The notes beneath the pieces are model-generated. The model worked only from the letters and a program-made list of their open reading frames with translations. It searched no databases and had not been told where the DNA came from. Below are positions 54,094-62,127 of a stretch of DNA of 64,000 nt, piece after piece. The position numbers were made by a program, and so were the translations under genes. Every line of letters begins with the position of its first letter. The first letter of the stretch is position 1. Source of the DNA: Alphaproteobacteria bacterium (GTDB lineage Bacteria; Pseudomonadota; Alphaproteobacteria; UBA8366; GCA-2717185); the NCBI GenBank assembly GCA_012103325.1, contig WLWY01000015.1, positions 87,987-151,986 of the forward strand. Reading direction: 5' to 3'.

Positions 54094-54489
54094 ATGAAAC
54101 AAATTCTTGGGACAATATTGACGATCTCGTTCGCCATAAGCGGGATGCGCGCCTATGCGTTTCCCGGCGACTTGGTCGTAATGCAGGGATTGGACAAAGT
54201 AACGGCCCGCGTGTCGACGTTCCCCGCTCCGCTGGGTGCGACCGTGCGCTTCGGGACGCTGTCAATTACGGTTCGGAGCTGCGATCGAACACCACCGGAG
54301 GAACCGCCGGAGTCGGCGGCGTATCTGGAAATCCTCGAGATCCGTCCCGATGAGGCGCCGGTTCCGCTTTTTGCCGGATGGATGTTTGCCTCAAGCCCCG
54401 CATTATCCGCCCTGGAGCATCCGGTTTATGATGTCTGGGTCCTCGAGTGCAAGCGGACGGCGGCGCCGGAAACGGCACCTGCTCGCTAA
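54094..54489 (+). CDS. Secreted DUF2155-domain protein
   Basis: 131 residues. A signal peptide (LGTILTISFAISGMRAYA) is followed by a DUF2155 core: GLDKVTARVSTFPAPLG, GTLSITVRSCDRTPPEEPPE, SAAYLEILEI and FAGWMFASSPALSALEHPVYDVWV. It is periplasmic, function unknown, and conserved next to mlaD and NDUFA12 genes in alphaproteobacteria, which suggests an envelope role. It ends one base before the convergent thioesterase gene. Confidence 0.92.
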   Translation: MKQILGTILTISFAISGMRAYAFPGDLVVMQGLDKVTARVSTFPAPLGATVRFGTLSITVRSCDRTPPEEPPESAAYLEILEIRPDEAPVPLFAGWMFASSPALSALEHPVYDVWVLECKRTAAPETAPAR

Positions 54490-54490
54490 C

Positions 54491-54910
54491 TCAACCAGCC
54501 TGCGGAACATAGGTGCCCCGGCCGACGGCAACCAGCTTCCCGGCTTCATCATGGACGTCGATGTCGACGACGGCGATCGACCGGCCGGCGCGGCGCACCT
54601 GGGCTGTCGCGATAAGTTCGGTATTGGACGCGGGGCGCAAATAGTCCGTACGGAAATTGACCGTCGGCACGCCGGCGCCGGTCTTCATGACCACTGCATA
54701 GTCGCCGGCGGTATCGATCAGCGAGGCGATCGCGCCGCCATGCCATTGGCCCGTGCCGGCCCGCCGCTCGAATTCGGGGCGCATCGGCATGCGCAAGACA
54801 ATTAGATCCTTTTCCGTATCCATCGAATCCACGGTAAGCCCCATGAACGAGATAAAAGGCGAATTATCGAGCAATGCCTGGATTTCCGCCTGGCTCATAT
54901 AATCACTCAT
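54491..54910 (-). CDS. PaaI-type hotdog thioesterase
   Basis: 139 residues, one hotdog domain. GTGQWHGGAIASLIDTAGDYAV holds the oxyanion and catalytic Asp region typical of PaaI-type acyl-CoA thioesterases, and PTVNFRTDYLRPA is the matching second strand. It would release CoA from an aryl- or acyl-CoA made by the pathway encoded just upstream. It is last in a four-gene minus-strand unit with gaps of about 25 bases. Confidence 0.88.
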   Translation of the reverse strand: MSDYMSQAEIQALLDNSPFISFMGLTVDSMDTEKDLIVLRMPMRPEFERRAGTGQWHGGAIASLIDTAGDYAVVMKTGAGVPTVNFRTDYLRPASNTELIATAQVRRAGRSIAVVDIDVHDEAGKLVAVGRGTYVPQAG

Positions 54911-54936
54911 CGTAAAACTGTCTCCATTCCGCGCGA

Positions 54937-55944
54937 TTAGGGGCAGACGACGACTTTGCCGAAGACTTCACGGTCTTCCAGCAGGCGTAGTGCTTCGCGC
55001 GCTTCCGTCAGCGGGAAGGAGCGATCGATCACCGGATGCATCCTGTTTTCCTGGATGTAGTCCATAAGCTGGACCAGATCTTCCCGCTCCCAGCTGTTGG
55101 AGCCCAGGACCTGAAGCTCAAAGGTCCAGATGTAGCGGATGTCGGTTTTAGGATCGAAGCCGGCAGTCGCACCACAGGTCATCATGCGGCCGCCCTTGCG
55201 CAGGCACTTCAGGGACGGAACCCAGGTATCGCCGCCCGTGAAGTTGACCACCATGTCGACGCCGCCGTCATAGCTGTAACGGGTCGGCTTGGTGTAGCGT
55301 TTCCAGACTTCTTTCTCGAAGGCGCTGTCGGCGTAATTGATGCCCTCGTCGGCGCCGAATTCCTTTAGGCGCGCGATCTTGTCCTCGGTGCTGGCGCAGA
55401 CCACGACTTCGGCGCCGAACATCTTGGCCAGCAGGACGCAGCCCGTGCCGACGCCGCCACTCGCGCCAAGCACGAGGCAGCGCTCGCCGTCGCTGATCTT
55501 GCCTTGGGTGACCATCATGCGGTGTGCGGTACCATAGGCAACCGGCAGGCTGGCCGCTTCCTCGAAGGTGACGCCATCCGGCATGCGGACCAACTGGTGT
55601 GCTGGCGCGCGGCAATACTCCGCCAGCCCGCCGTTCACTGTTTCGCCCATCAGGCCGCCCTCGACCCGGTTCCGGGGGTCGACGAGGACACGGTCGCCGA
55701 CAGACCAACCAGTCACGGCGGAGCCGACCTCCGCGATCTCGCCCGCGACGTCGAGGCCGCAGATGACCGGCAGGTTAAGCTTGATCCCCGGCATGCCGCG
55801 GCGCGTGAAAATGTCGTGATAGTTCAGCGACGACGCCTTGACGCGCAGCACGACATCCTCTGACCCGCATTCCGGATCGGGAAAATTCTCTTCATAGACC
55901 AGGTTTTCCGGCCCGCCATGTTCGTGAATAACTGCTGCACGCAT
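54937..55944 (-). CDS. Zinc-type/quinone-oxidoreductase-like medium-chain dehydrogenase
   Basis: 335-residue MDR protein. The N-terminal GroES-like domain has SSLNYHDIFTRRGMPG and LPVICGLDVAGEIAEVG; GASGGVGTGCVLLAKMFGAEV is the Rossmann motif. The catalytic-zinc cysteine of classical alcohol dehydrogenases is replaced in the LNYHD loop, so activity is probably of the enoyl- or quinone-reductase kind. It lies in the same transcription unit as a CoA ligase, a VOC protein and a thioesterase. The substrate is unknown. Confidence 0.88.
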   Translation of the reverse strand: MRAAVIHEHGGPENLVYEENFPDPECGSEDVVLRVKASSLNYHDIFTRRGMPGIKLNLPVICGLDVAGEIAEVGSAVTGWSVGDRVLVDPRNRVEGGLMGETVNGGLAEYCRAPAHQLVRMPDGVTFEEAASLPVAYGTAHRMMVTQGKISDGERCLVLGASGGVGTGCVLLAKMFGAEVVVCASTEDKIARLKEFGADEGINYADSAFEKEVWKRYTKPTRYSYDGGVDMVVNFTGGDTWVPSLKCLRKGGRMMTCGATAGFDPKTDIRYIWTFELQVLGSNSWEREDLVQLMDYIQENRMHPVIDRSFPLTEAREALRLLEDREVFGKVVVCP

Positions 55945-55968
55945 AATGTTTCTCTCTATCTTTCTTGG

Positions 55969-56847
55969 CTAAGCTTGACTGAAGGACACAATGGGCCCGC
56001 AAGTGAATTCGGATGCTACCCAGAGTGCGGGATAAGGATGATCCGTGGTCGCAATGCCATTCCCCGCCAGAAATTTACGGGTGGCGTCGAGATCCCGTAC
56101 CGCAACCCCGAAACCCGCGACATAAGGCATACAAGGCGGCTCCACACCGGGAACCCATTCTTTTAGCCGAGTCTCGGTGACGACATAAACGTTGCCACGA
56201 TCGAGTTCAAATACTTTGCCACCGGGCACGACGTCTTTCGGACTGCAATCGAGAAGGCGGGACAGACGACCGCAGGTTTCCTCCAAATCCGGCACGCAAA
56301 GCACAATTTCGGCCAGCGCGACCGCACCGTTCGGATGGGACAGCAAGTGCGGCTGCCACAGCACGTCGCGGGTAAGATGGTCGATGAATATCAGCTTCGC
56401 TTCGGGAATGACGTCCCGATCGACATGGATATTGCGGAACGCGGCGAGGCGGGTTTCTTCATTATTGGGGCCAAACGGCGCGTCGCGCTGCAGCTTCGTC
56501 GCGGGTGTCACGCCTTCGATGCGGCTACTGAGGATTGGATAGGATTTATCGGCATCGCCGCTGCCGAAGGCGACGATATGCGATCCCTCGTAACGGTCCA
56601 GATAATCTTTTGTCGAGCTGTACAAATCCGGATCGGTGATGCCGATGATTTCCAGATAGCCGTTCTCGAACATCGCGCAATGATTCCCCGATCCCCATTT
56701 CTCCACCGGCCCGCCGGCGGTTCGGGACCCGGAATGGAAACTGCGTTGTGTCAACGTGAATCCCAAACGCTGATAGGCCGCTTGGCCGACGTCAAGATCC
56801 CGGACGGCAACGCCCGTATGGTCGAGTTCCAGGTTGAGTGCTGTCAT
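55969..56847 (-). CDS. VOC-family (glyoxalase-like) protein
   Basis: 292 residues from ATG 56847 (MTALNLELDHTGVAVRDLDV), whose ATG shares a base with the stop of the upstream CoA-ligase gene (TGATG). Two betaalphabetabetabeta modules are suggested by LDHTGVAVRDLDVGQAAYQR at the start and GFGVAVRDLDATRKFLAGNG near the end, with HPNGAVALAEIVLCVPDLEE in between. Glyoxalase_3-type proteins use a metal for isomerase, epimerase or dioxygenase chemistry. The reaction here is unknown, but it should act on the CoA-ligase pathway substrate. Confidence 0.85.
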   Translation of the reverse strand: MTALNLELDHTGVAVRDLDVGQAAYQRLGFTLTQRSFHSGSRTAGGPVEKWGSGNHCAMFENGYLEIIGITDPDLYSSTKDYLDRYEGSHIVAFGSGDADKSYPILSSRIEGVTPATKLQRDAPFGPNNEETRLAAFRNIHVDRDVIPEAKLIFIDHLTRDVLWQPHLLSHPNGAVALAEIVLCVPDLEETCGRLSRLLDCSPKDVVPGGKVFELDRGNVYVVTETRLKEWVPGVEPPCMPYVAGFGVAVRDLDATRKFLAGNGIATTDHPYPALWVASEFTCGPIVSFSQA

Positions 56848-58373
56848 CACGCTGTCTCCCTTTGCATTTCTGCCGCGGTCGCCGTTGCGCGCTCGGTCAA
56901 TTGTTTGCGGTCGATCTTGTTCGTGCCGGTCAGGGGCAGGCTCTCCATGAAGACGACCTGTCTTGGATGCTGGTAGGCCGGCCCGTTTGCCAAGGCGAAT
57001 GCCTTTACGGATTGCTCGTCCAGCTGTTTGCCGTCCATCGGCACAACAAACGCAGACGGCTTGTATCCTTTGATCTCGTCCGGCACCGGCACCACGCAAG
57101 CCTGTTCGATATCCGGATGGCGTTCCAACATTTTCTCGACTTCGGCCGGATAGACGTTTTCGCCGCCGCAGTTGAACATGTCGTCGGCGCGGCCGACAAA
57201 ATAGTGAAAGCCGTCTTCGTCCCGGCGCATGATATCGCCGGTGTCGTACCAGCCATCCTCGCTCAGCACCTCGGCGGTCTTTTCCGGCAGGTTGTGATAG
57301 CCGGGCATGACGGACGGGTTACGGCATTGCAGGACGCCCTGATCGGCATCCAAATCGTCACTATCGACGAGCCGGGCGTCGCAGTCCGGCCTCGGATATC
57401 CGATCGACATACCGGGTTGCGGCAGGCCATCCGGATGCACGCCGTAGACGGAAGGCCCGCCCTCGGTGGTGCCGTAGCCGTTCGTGATCAGCGCGTTGGG
57501 GAATATATCCCGTAAATCGTCGTACAGTTTCTGGCTGACCGGTGCGGAGCCCATGCGTGCGATCCGAACCGACGACAGGTCGGTCTTCTCCAGCAGTTCG
57601 CGTTCCCGCGCGACCATGGCCAACATCGTCGGCACGGAGGTGAGCCAGGTCACGCCATATTTGCCAATCGCTTCGATGTAACCCTTGGCGGTGAATTGCG
57701 GCAACAGGATGATCGTCAGATGTGCGCCGATCGCCAGCTTGCACATGGCGAGCCCGTTCATATGGTACAGCGGCGCCGCGACCAGCACGCGGTGGTCGGC
57801 ATCGGGCGGTGGGTCGATGCGGACATTGACCACCCAAAGATGCCCTTCATGGGTGAGCGGTACCCCTTTCGGCCGTCCGGTCGAACCTGATGTGTAGAGG
57901 AACATCGCAACTTCACCGGGTGCTGGCCGGATCGTTTCGAACGCGCCGGGGTCGCAGAATGCATCGAAGCCGTTGGGCCCTTCGTCGCCGAACGTCACGA
58001 CTGGGATCGCCGAAGGTGCGCGCGACGCCCGTTCCGCGTCGGCAAAGATCATCTTGATGTCCGCATCCTGCAGGATGTAGGAGACGGTTTCGTTGGGGAA
58101 TTTGTAATTGATCGGTACGGAAACCATACCGGCGCGCATCGTACCCAAATACGCCGTCAGAAACTCGACCCGGTTCGACGACAGAATGGCAATTCGCTCA
58201 CCAGGCTTTAAGTCCCGCGCCCGAAGCCCGCGGGCGACCGCGCATGCCGCCTTGTCGAGGTCGCCATGCGTATATTCGCGCACGCCATTCGCATCGTTTA
58301 AGTCGATCAACGCGATTGCGCTGGGATCTTTACTCCGGTTGACCAGGTCGCCCAGATTGTAAAGCGCACTCAT
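56847..58373 (-). CDS. AMP-forming acyl-CoA synthetase (class I ligase)
   Basis: 508 residues from ATG 58373 (MSALYNLGDLVNRSKD), with GGAGG upstream; the GTG six codons earlier is less likely. The phosphate loop is YTSGSTGRPKGVPLTHEG, the A5 motif NGYGTTEGGPSV, the hinge region TGDIMRRDEDGFHYFVGRADDMFNCGG, and LTGTNKIDRKQL holds the catalytic lysine. It starts the four-gene catabolic unit. The substrate is a carboxylic acid that cannot be specified from sequence. Confidence 0.92.
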   Translation of the reverse strand: MSALYNLGDLVNRSKDPSAIALIDLNDANGVREYTHGDLDKAACAVARGLRARDLKPGERIAILSSNRVEFLTAYLGTMRAGMVSVPINYKFPNETVSYILQDADIKMIFADAERASRAPSAIPVVTFGDEGPNGFDAFCDPGAFETIRPAPGEVAMFLYTSGSTGRPKGVPLTHEGHLWVVNVRIDPPPDADHRVLVAAPLYHMNGLAMCKLAIGAHLTIILLPQFTAKGYIEAIGKYGVTWLTSVPTMLAMVARERELLEKTDLSSVRIARMGSAPVSQKLYDDLRDIFPNALITNGYGTTEGGPSVYGVHPDGLPQPGMSIGYPRPDCDARLVDSDDLDADQGVLQCRNPSVMPGYHNLPEKTAEVLSEDGWYDTGDIMRRDEDGFHYFVGRADDMFNCGGENVYPAEVEKMLERHPDIEQACVVPVPDEIKGYKPSAFVVPMDGKQLDEQSVKAFALANGPAYQHPRQVVFMESLPLTGTNKIDRKQLTERATATAAEMQRETA

Positions 58374-58549
58374 TTTCTTTTGGGCCTCCACCCTCGGCTC
58401 TCCCTAATTCTAGAGGGCGCGCTTCGGAATTTGTTTGCAAAGTAGGATCGCGATTACCGTGTGCTTAGGATAAACATCTGCGATTCTGAAATTTTATAGA
58501 TTTAACCTTCAAGGAAATGCTGAGATTTGGTTTCTGTATTCGGCGAGGC

Positions 58550-59932
58550 TCAATCGCTCATCGACGCGAGTTCACCCAATGTAACCGGCTTGATCGGTGG
58601 TCGGATCCTATAATAACCAACGTTTTCGACCGGTTCACCGTTTGCTTCGGCGATCAGTTCCGCCACCGTGAGACCGCACATACGGCCTTGGCAGGGTCCC
58701 ATACCGCAACGCGTGAATGACTTTAGCTGGTTGGGTCCCATGGCGCCTAGCGTGATCGCTTCGCGAAGGTCGCTTACGCTGACTTCTTCGCAGCGGCAAA
58801 CGATCGTCTCGTTGTCCTTCGGCGCGCAGATGTCCCGGGGTGGCGTAAACAGAGCATCGAGCAGAGGACGGATCGCGCTGTGGATTCCCAACTCGGCGCG
58901 GATCGGCGTTGCACGGCGGTCCCGCTCGACGCTGTCAATGACGCCATGGCGGTGTGCGGCATCGAGCGCGGCGAGACGGCCGGTAAGCGCTGCCGCGACG
59001 GCGCCATCGATTCCGCCACCGTCGCCGGCAACGGCAATCGCATCGCAATTTGTGGCGCCCCACTCGTTGCGGATCGGGCGCCAATATCGCTGCGCTTCAT
59101 ACCACTCATGATCGCAACCGACCTGCCGGGTGATCTGCGTGTTCGGCGCTACGCCAAAGTGCAGAAGCAGGGAGTCGACCGGTATTTCGCTTTGAGAACC
59201 GCCGCTCTGGAACGATACGGATTGCACGCGATTATCGCCAATCGCCGCGAGCTTCTCGACACCGGAGTGGATAGCAACGCCAGCGGCACGAATGCTGCGG
59301 CGCATCTTCATGCCTTTGCTCAGATAGTTCCGCGCGCGTAATGCTTTAGGCAAATGGCGTGCGGCGGAAAAGTAATCGCCTATCCGCGTTGTTTCCAGAA
59401 GGGCCGCCACATTGACGCCTGCGGTGACGAGTTGCTGCGTCACCAGCAGAGCGAGCGGGCCGCAACCGGCGACGACGACACGACCAGAAGGGACGACACC
59501 GGCCGATTTGAGCAAAACTTGCGCGCCGCCAGCAGTCATGACGCCGGGCAGTGTCCATCCCGGGATCGGCACGGGGCGCTCCATCGCGCCGGTTGCAATG
59601 AGGAGGCGGCGACCCTTAGCTGTCGCGCCTTTGCCATTATGAGAGTACGCGACCATGCCGTCTTCGTCGACGCGCCAGACCGACGCGTCCGGCTTGTATG
59701 CAGCGCCGGACTTTCGAAACGCTTGTGCAATCTCGGCACCCTGACCGTAATCCTCGCCAAGCAGTGATAGCGTTTTCGGATGCACGGTTTCGATGCCGCG
59801 GTAAATCTGACCGCCGGGTTCGGATTGTTCGTCCAGAACTAATGTGGACAAGCCCAATTCATCGGCAAGCGTGGCGGCGGCGAGCCCGGCGGGGCCACCG
59901 CCGATGATAAGAAAGTCGACTGTATCGCTCAT
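58550..59932 (-). CDS. FAD-dependent oxidoreductase with BFD-like [2Fe-2S] domain (opine oxidase A / HcnB-like)
   Basis: 460 residues. The N-terminal FAD motif is IIGGGPAGLAAATLADELG, and a second dinucleotide motif is VAGCGPLALLVTQQL. The C-terminal Fer2_BFD-type region has CRCEEVSVSDLREAI and TRCGMGPCQGRMCG, whose four cysteines probably hold a [2Fe-2S] cluster. This matches the alpha-type subunit of opine oxidases, hydrogen cyanide synthase and D-hydroxyproline dehydrogenase. It overlaps the small ferredoxin-like gene upstream by four bases. Confidence 0.92.
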   Translation of the reverse strand: MSDTVDFLIIGGGPAGLAAATLADELGLSTLVLDEQSEPGGQIYRGIETVHPKTLSLLGEDYGQGAEIAQAFRKSGAAYKPDASVWRVDEDGMVAYSHNGKGATAKGRRLLIATGAMERPVPIPGWTLPGVMTAGGAQVLLKSAGVVPSGRVVVAGCGPLALLVTQQLVTAGVNVAALLETTRIGDYFSAARHLPKALRARNYLSKGMKMRRSIRAAGVAIHSGVEKLAAIGDNRVQSVSFQSGGSQSEIPVDSLLLHFGVAPNTQITRQVGCDHEWYEAQRYWRPIRNEWGATNCDAIAVAGDGGGIDGAVAAALTGRLAALDAAHRHGVIDSVERDRRATPIRAELGIHSAIRPLLDALFTPPRDICAPKDNETIVCRCEEVSVSDLREAITLGAMGPNQLKSFTRCGMGPCQGRMCGLTVAELIAEANGEPVENVGYYRIRPPIKPVTLGELASMSD

Positions 59933-60225
59933 GCTTCGAGTCGCCGCTTGCCTTCTTGGCGCCGCACTTTCATGCCGTTTTCAACCCGAACCATGCAGGC
60001 CTGGCGGTTGGGAATGCCATCGATTTCCATAAGACAGTCGAAGCACGCGCCCATCATGCAAAACGGCAGGCGCGTCGCCCCAGTGACAGGCGTGGTTCGG
60101 CTATGTTCAGCGCCGGCTGCAAGGACTGCAGCAGCGACGGTTTCGCCGGCAGCGACATTGATGATCTCGCCCTCAAAATCGATCGATACCGATTGCCCGT
60201 CCGGCTCATGCAGTCGCCGGAACAT
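59929..60225 (-). CDS. Small [2Fe-2S] ferredoxin-like subunit (HcnA / SoxA-N type)
   Basis: 98 residues from ATG 60225, with GGAGG upstream. FCMMGACFDCLMEIDGIPNRQAC supplies the four cysteines of a Fer2_4-type [2Fe-2S] cluster, preceded by SIDFEGEIINVAAGETVAAA. It passes electrons between the two flavoprotein subunits. It overlaps both neighbours (20 bases upstream, 4 downstream), indicating tight co-translation. Order in the operon: DadA-like flavoprotein, this subunit, then the FAD/BFD subunit. Confidence 0.92.
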   Translation of the reverse strand: MFRRLHEPDGQSVSIDFEGEIINVAAGETVAAAVLAAGAEHSRTTPVTGATRLPFCMMGACFDCLMEIDGIPNRQACMVRVENGMKVRRQEGKRRLEA

Positions 60226-61327
60226 CGAACCTCCGTGCGCTGAACTGGTCAAAATTCGGCGGTGTGTCGCCTGTCGAGACCCAGCGTGAGATATGGCGCG
60301 CGTTGACCGCGCCCAGCGTAACACCGCTGTGCGAGGTCGCGACGTAGGCGCCCGGCATTGTCTCCGACTCGTCATAGATTGCGCACTTGTCGGGCGTCAG
60401 CACACGAATACAGCCCCAGTTGCGGACAAGCCGCACATTTTCCAGTTGCGGGAATGCCTTCACGGCGCGTGCGGCGATGTTCCGCGTCACAGGCAAGGTT
60501 GTGCCGTCGTCGAAGCCGGTTTCTTCTTCGGAATTGCCGAACATGAATCCGCCTTCGTCGGTCTGGCGGATCGAGCCCAGCGCCATTTCGACAGTCGCTT
60601 CGATCCGTTCCGTGACGAGAACCTGCCCGCGCTGTGGCCGAATAGGGGTGTTAAGCCCAACCATCGGTGCCAGTTTGGTAATACCGTGTCCACAGGCGAG
60701 CACGATCTTCGGCGCCGTAAATCGGTTTCCCGCCGATTTAGCGACGAATACGCCACCGTCATGCGAAATATGATTGACTTCGTTGCATGGGAAGTAGCGC
60801 CCACTCAACTGTGTGAAACCGCGATGCAGGGCCCTGAGCATTTTGAGCGGATTGACGTGACCATCGTGCGGGCCGAAAGACCCGCCGGCAACCCCTTCGC
60901 CGACACGCAACCCCGGCACCATTTTCTGAATTTCGTCCCGCTCGATGATTTCGCAGTCATATCCGTCGGCACCGGCCTGCTGACGCATGATATCGATATT
61001 GCGGCGGTAATTTTCTCTCTCTTCGTCGCTCAACAGGAGATTGAGGCCGCCGCCGTTCTGATGGTTCACGTCGATGCCGGCGCTGTCACGTAAGTCGGCA
61101 GCGAAGTCTTCCCACAAATGCGCCGACTCGCGGCTCCAATCCGCATATCGCTGCAGGCCCAGCCCCTTGGATTGCACCCAGACGAGGCCAAAATTGCCGC
61201 GCGCGGCGCGCAACGAACCGTCCGCGCCGTCGAGCATGATTGTGCTGACGCCATCGCGCGCCAGTCCGTAGGCGACGGCCGCTCCGAACATGCCGCCGCC
61301 GACCACAATGGTTTCCGCACTATGCAA
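60206..61327 (-). CDS. DadA-like FAD oxidoreductase (opine oxidase B / HcnC-like)
   Basis: 373-residue glycine/D-amino-acid-oxidase-family flavoprotein. VVGGGMFGAAVAYGLARDG is the FAD motif, GGGLNLLLSDEE and GHVNPLKMLRALHRGF are family blocks, and GVTLGAVNARHISRWVSTG is the C-terminal FAD contact. With the two downstream genes it forms the three-subunit set seen in opine oxidase, HCN synthase and imino-acid dehydrogenases. The substrate is probably an N-alkylated amino acid, glycine-like compound or hydroxyproline isomer. HCN production cannot be claimed from sequence alone. Confidence 0.92.
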   Translation of the reverse strand: MHSAETIVVGGGMFGAAVAYGLARDGVSTIMLDGADGSLRAARGNFGLVWVQSKGLGLQRYADWSRESAHLWEDFAADLRDSAGIDVNHQNGGGLNLLLSDEERENYRRNIDIMRQQAGADGYDCEIIERDEIQKMVPGLRVGEGVAGGSFGPHDGHVNPLKMLRALHRGFTQLSGRYFPCNEVNHISHDGGVFVAKSAGNRFTAPKIVLACGHGITKLAPMVGLNTPIRPQRGQVLVTERIEATVEMALGSIRQTDEGGFMFGNSEEETGFDDGTTLPVTRNIAARAVKAFPQLENVRLVRNWGCIRVLTPDKCAIYDESETMPGAYVATSHSGVTLGAVNARHISRWVSTGDTPPNFDQFSARRFDVPATA

Positions 61328-61444
61328 TGATCTTGCCCATCAATCTCGATATCGCATTCTGACAATTTGGCCAAATCATGCGTCCAAACTGCCAATAGCG
61401 CAACAGAGCAGCTGATTTAAATGCGTGCAGGCGTTGAATTCAGA

Positions 61445-62110
61445 TTATGGCAGTTCGCGTCGAAAACCCAGCGTTTCCAACAATCTTCCAGGGTCTTCGC
61501 CATCTGCTTCCGGATCGAAGCTCGCATCGGCTTTCAAGGCGTCGGCGAGTTGGATCCTGTAGTCTTTGCGTGGAATTTCCCGCGCACCGAACTGATTCAG
61601 ATGGTCGGTCGTAAACTGGGCATCGAGCAATACGAAACCGCAGCGGCGCAACCGCGCCACCAAATGGACGAGCGCGACTTTGCTGGCATCGCGCTTGCGG
61701 CTGAACATGCTTTCGCCGAAAAACGCCCCTCCCAAGGAAACGCCGTAAAGCCCGCCGGCAAGCTCGCCGTCGTGCCAGCACTCGACGCTGTGTGCGTGCC
61801 GCATGTGAAACAAGGAGGTATATAACGTGACAATCCGGTCGTTGATCCAGGTGCGTGGCCGGACTTCCGTTGCTTCCGCGCAACTTTCGATGACCTCCTC
61901 GAAGGCATGGTCGAACGTTACGTGAAAGCGGCCGCTGCGAATGGTACGTTGAAGCCGTCGCGGAATGTGGAAATCGTCCAGTGGGATAATGCCGCGTAAC
62001 CGGGGGTCGACCCAGAAAAGCTCCGGATCGTCTCGGTCTTCGGCCATTGGGAACACGCCGATCGCATACGCGCGCAGCAGCATATCCGGCGTGAGTTCGA
62101 GCATTTCCAT
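61445..62110 (-). CDS. aat: Leucyl/phenylalanyl-tRNA-protein transferase
   Basis: 221 residues. Aat adds Leu or Phe to proteins with N-terminal Lys or Arg, creating N-degrons recognised by ClpS-ClpAP (encoded at 35-38 kb). The family blocks YAIGVFPMAEDRDDPELFWVDP, HVTFDHAFEEVI, SVECWHDGELAGGLYGVSLG and FGESMFSRKRDASKVAL are intact. It is the last gene of the aroQ-accB-accC-aat operon, 17 bases after accC. Confidence 0.97.
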   Translation of the reverse strand: MEMLELTPDMLLRAYAIGVFPMAEDRDDPELFWVDPRLRGIIPLDDFHIPRRLQRTIRSGRFHVTFDHAFEEVIESCAEATEVRPRTWINDRIVTLYTSLFHMRHAHSVECWHDGELAGGLYGVSLGGAFFGESMFSRKRDASKVALVHLVARLRRCGFVLLDAQFTTDHLNQFGAREIPRKDYRIQLADALKADASFDPEADGEDPGRLLETLGFRRELP

Positions 62111-62127
62111 GGCGGTAGACTCTTCGT

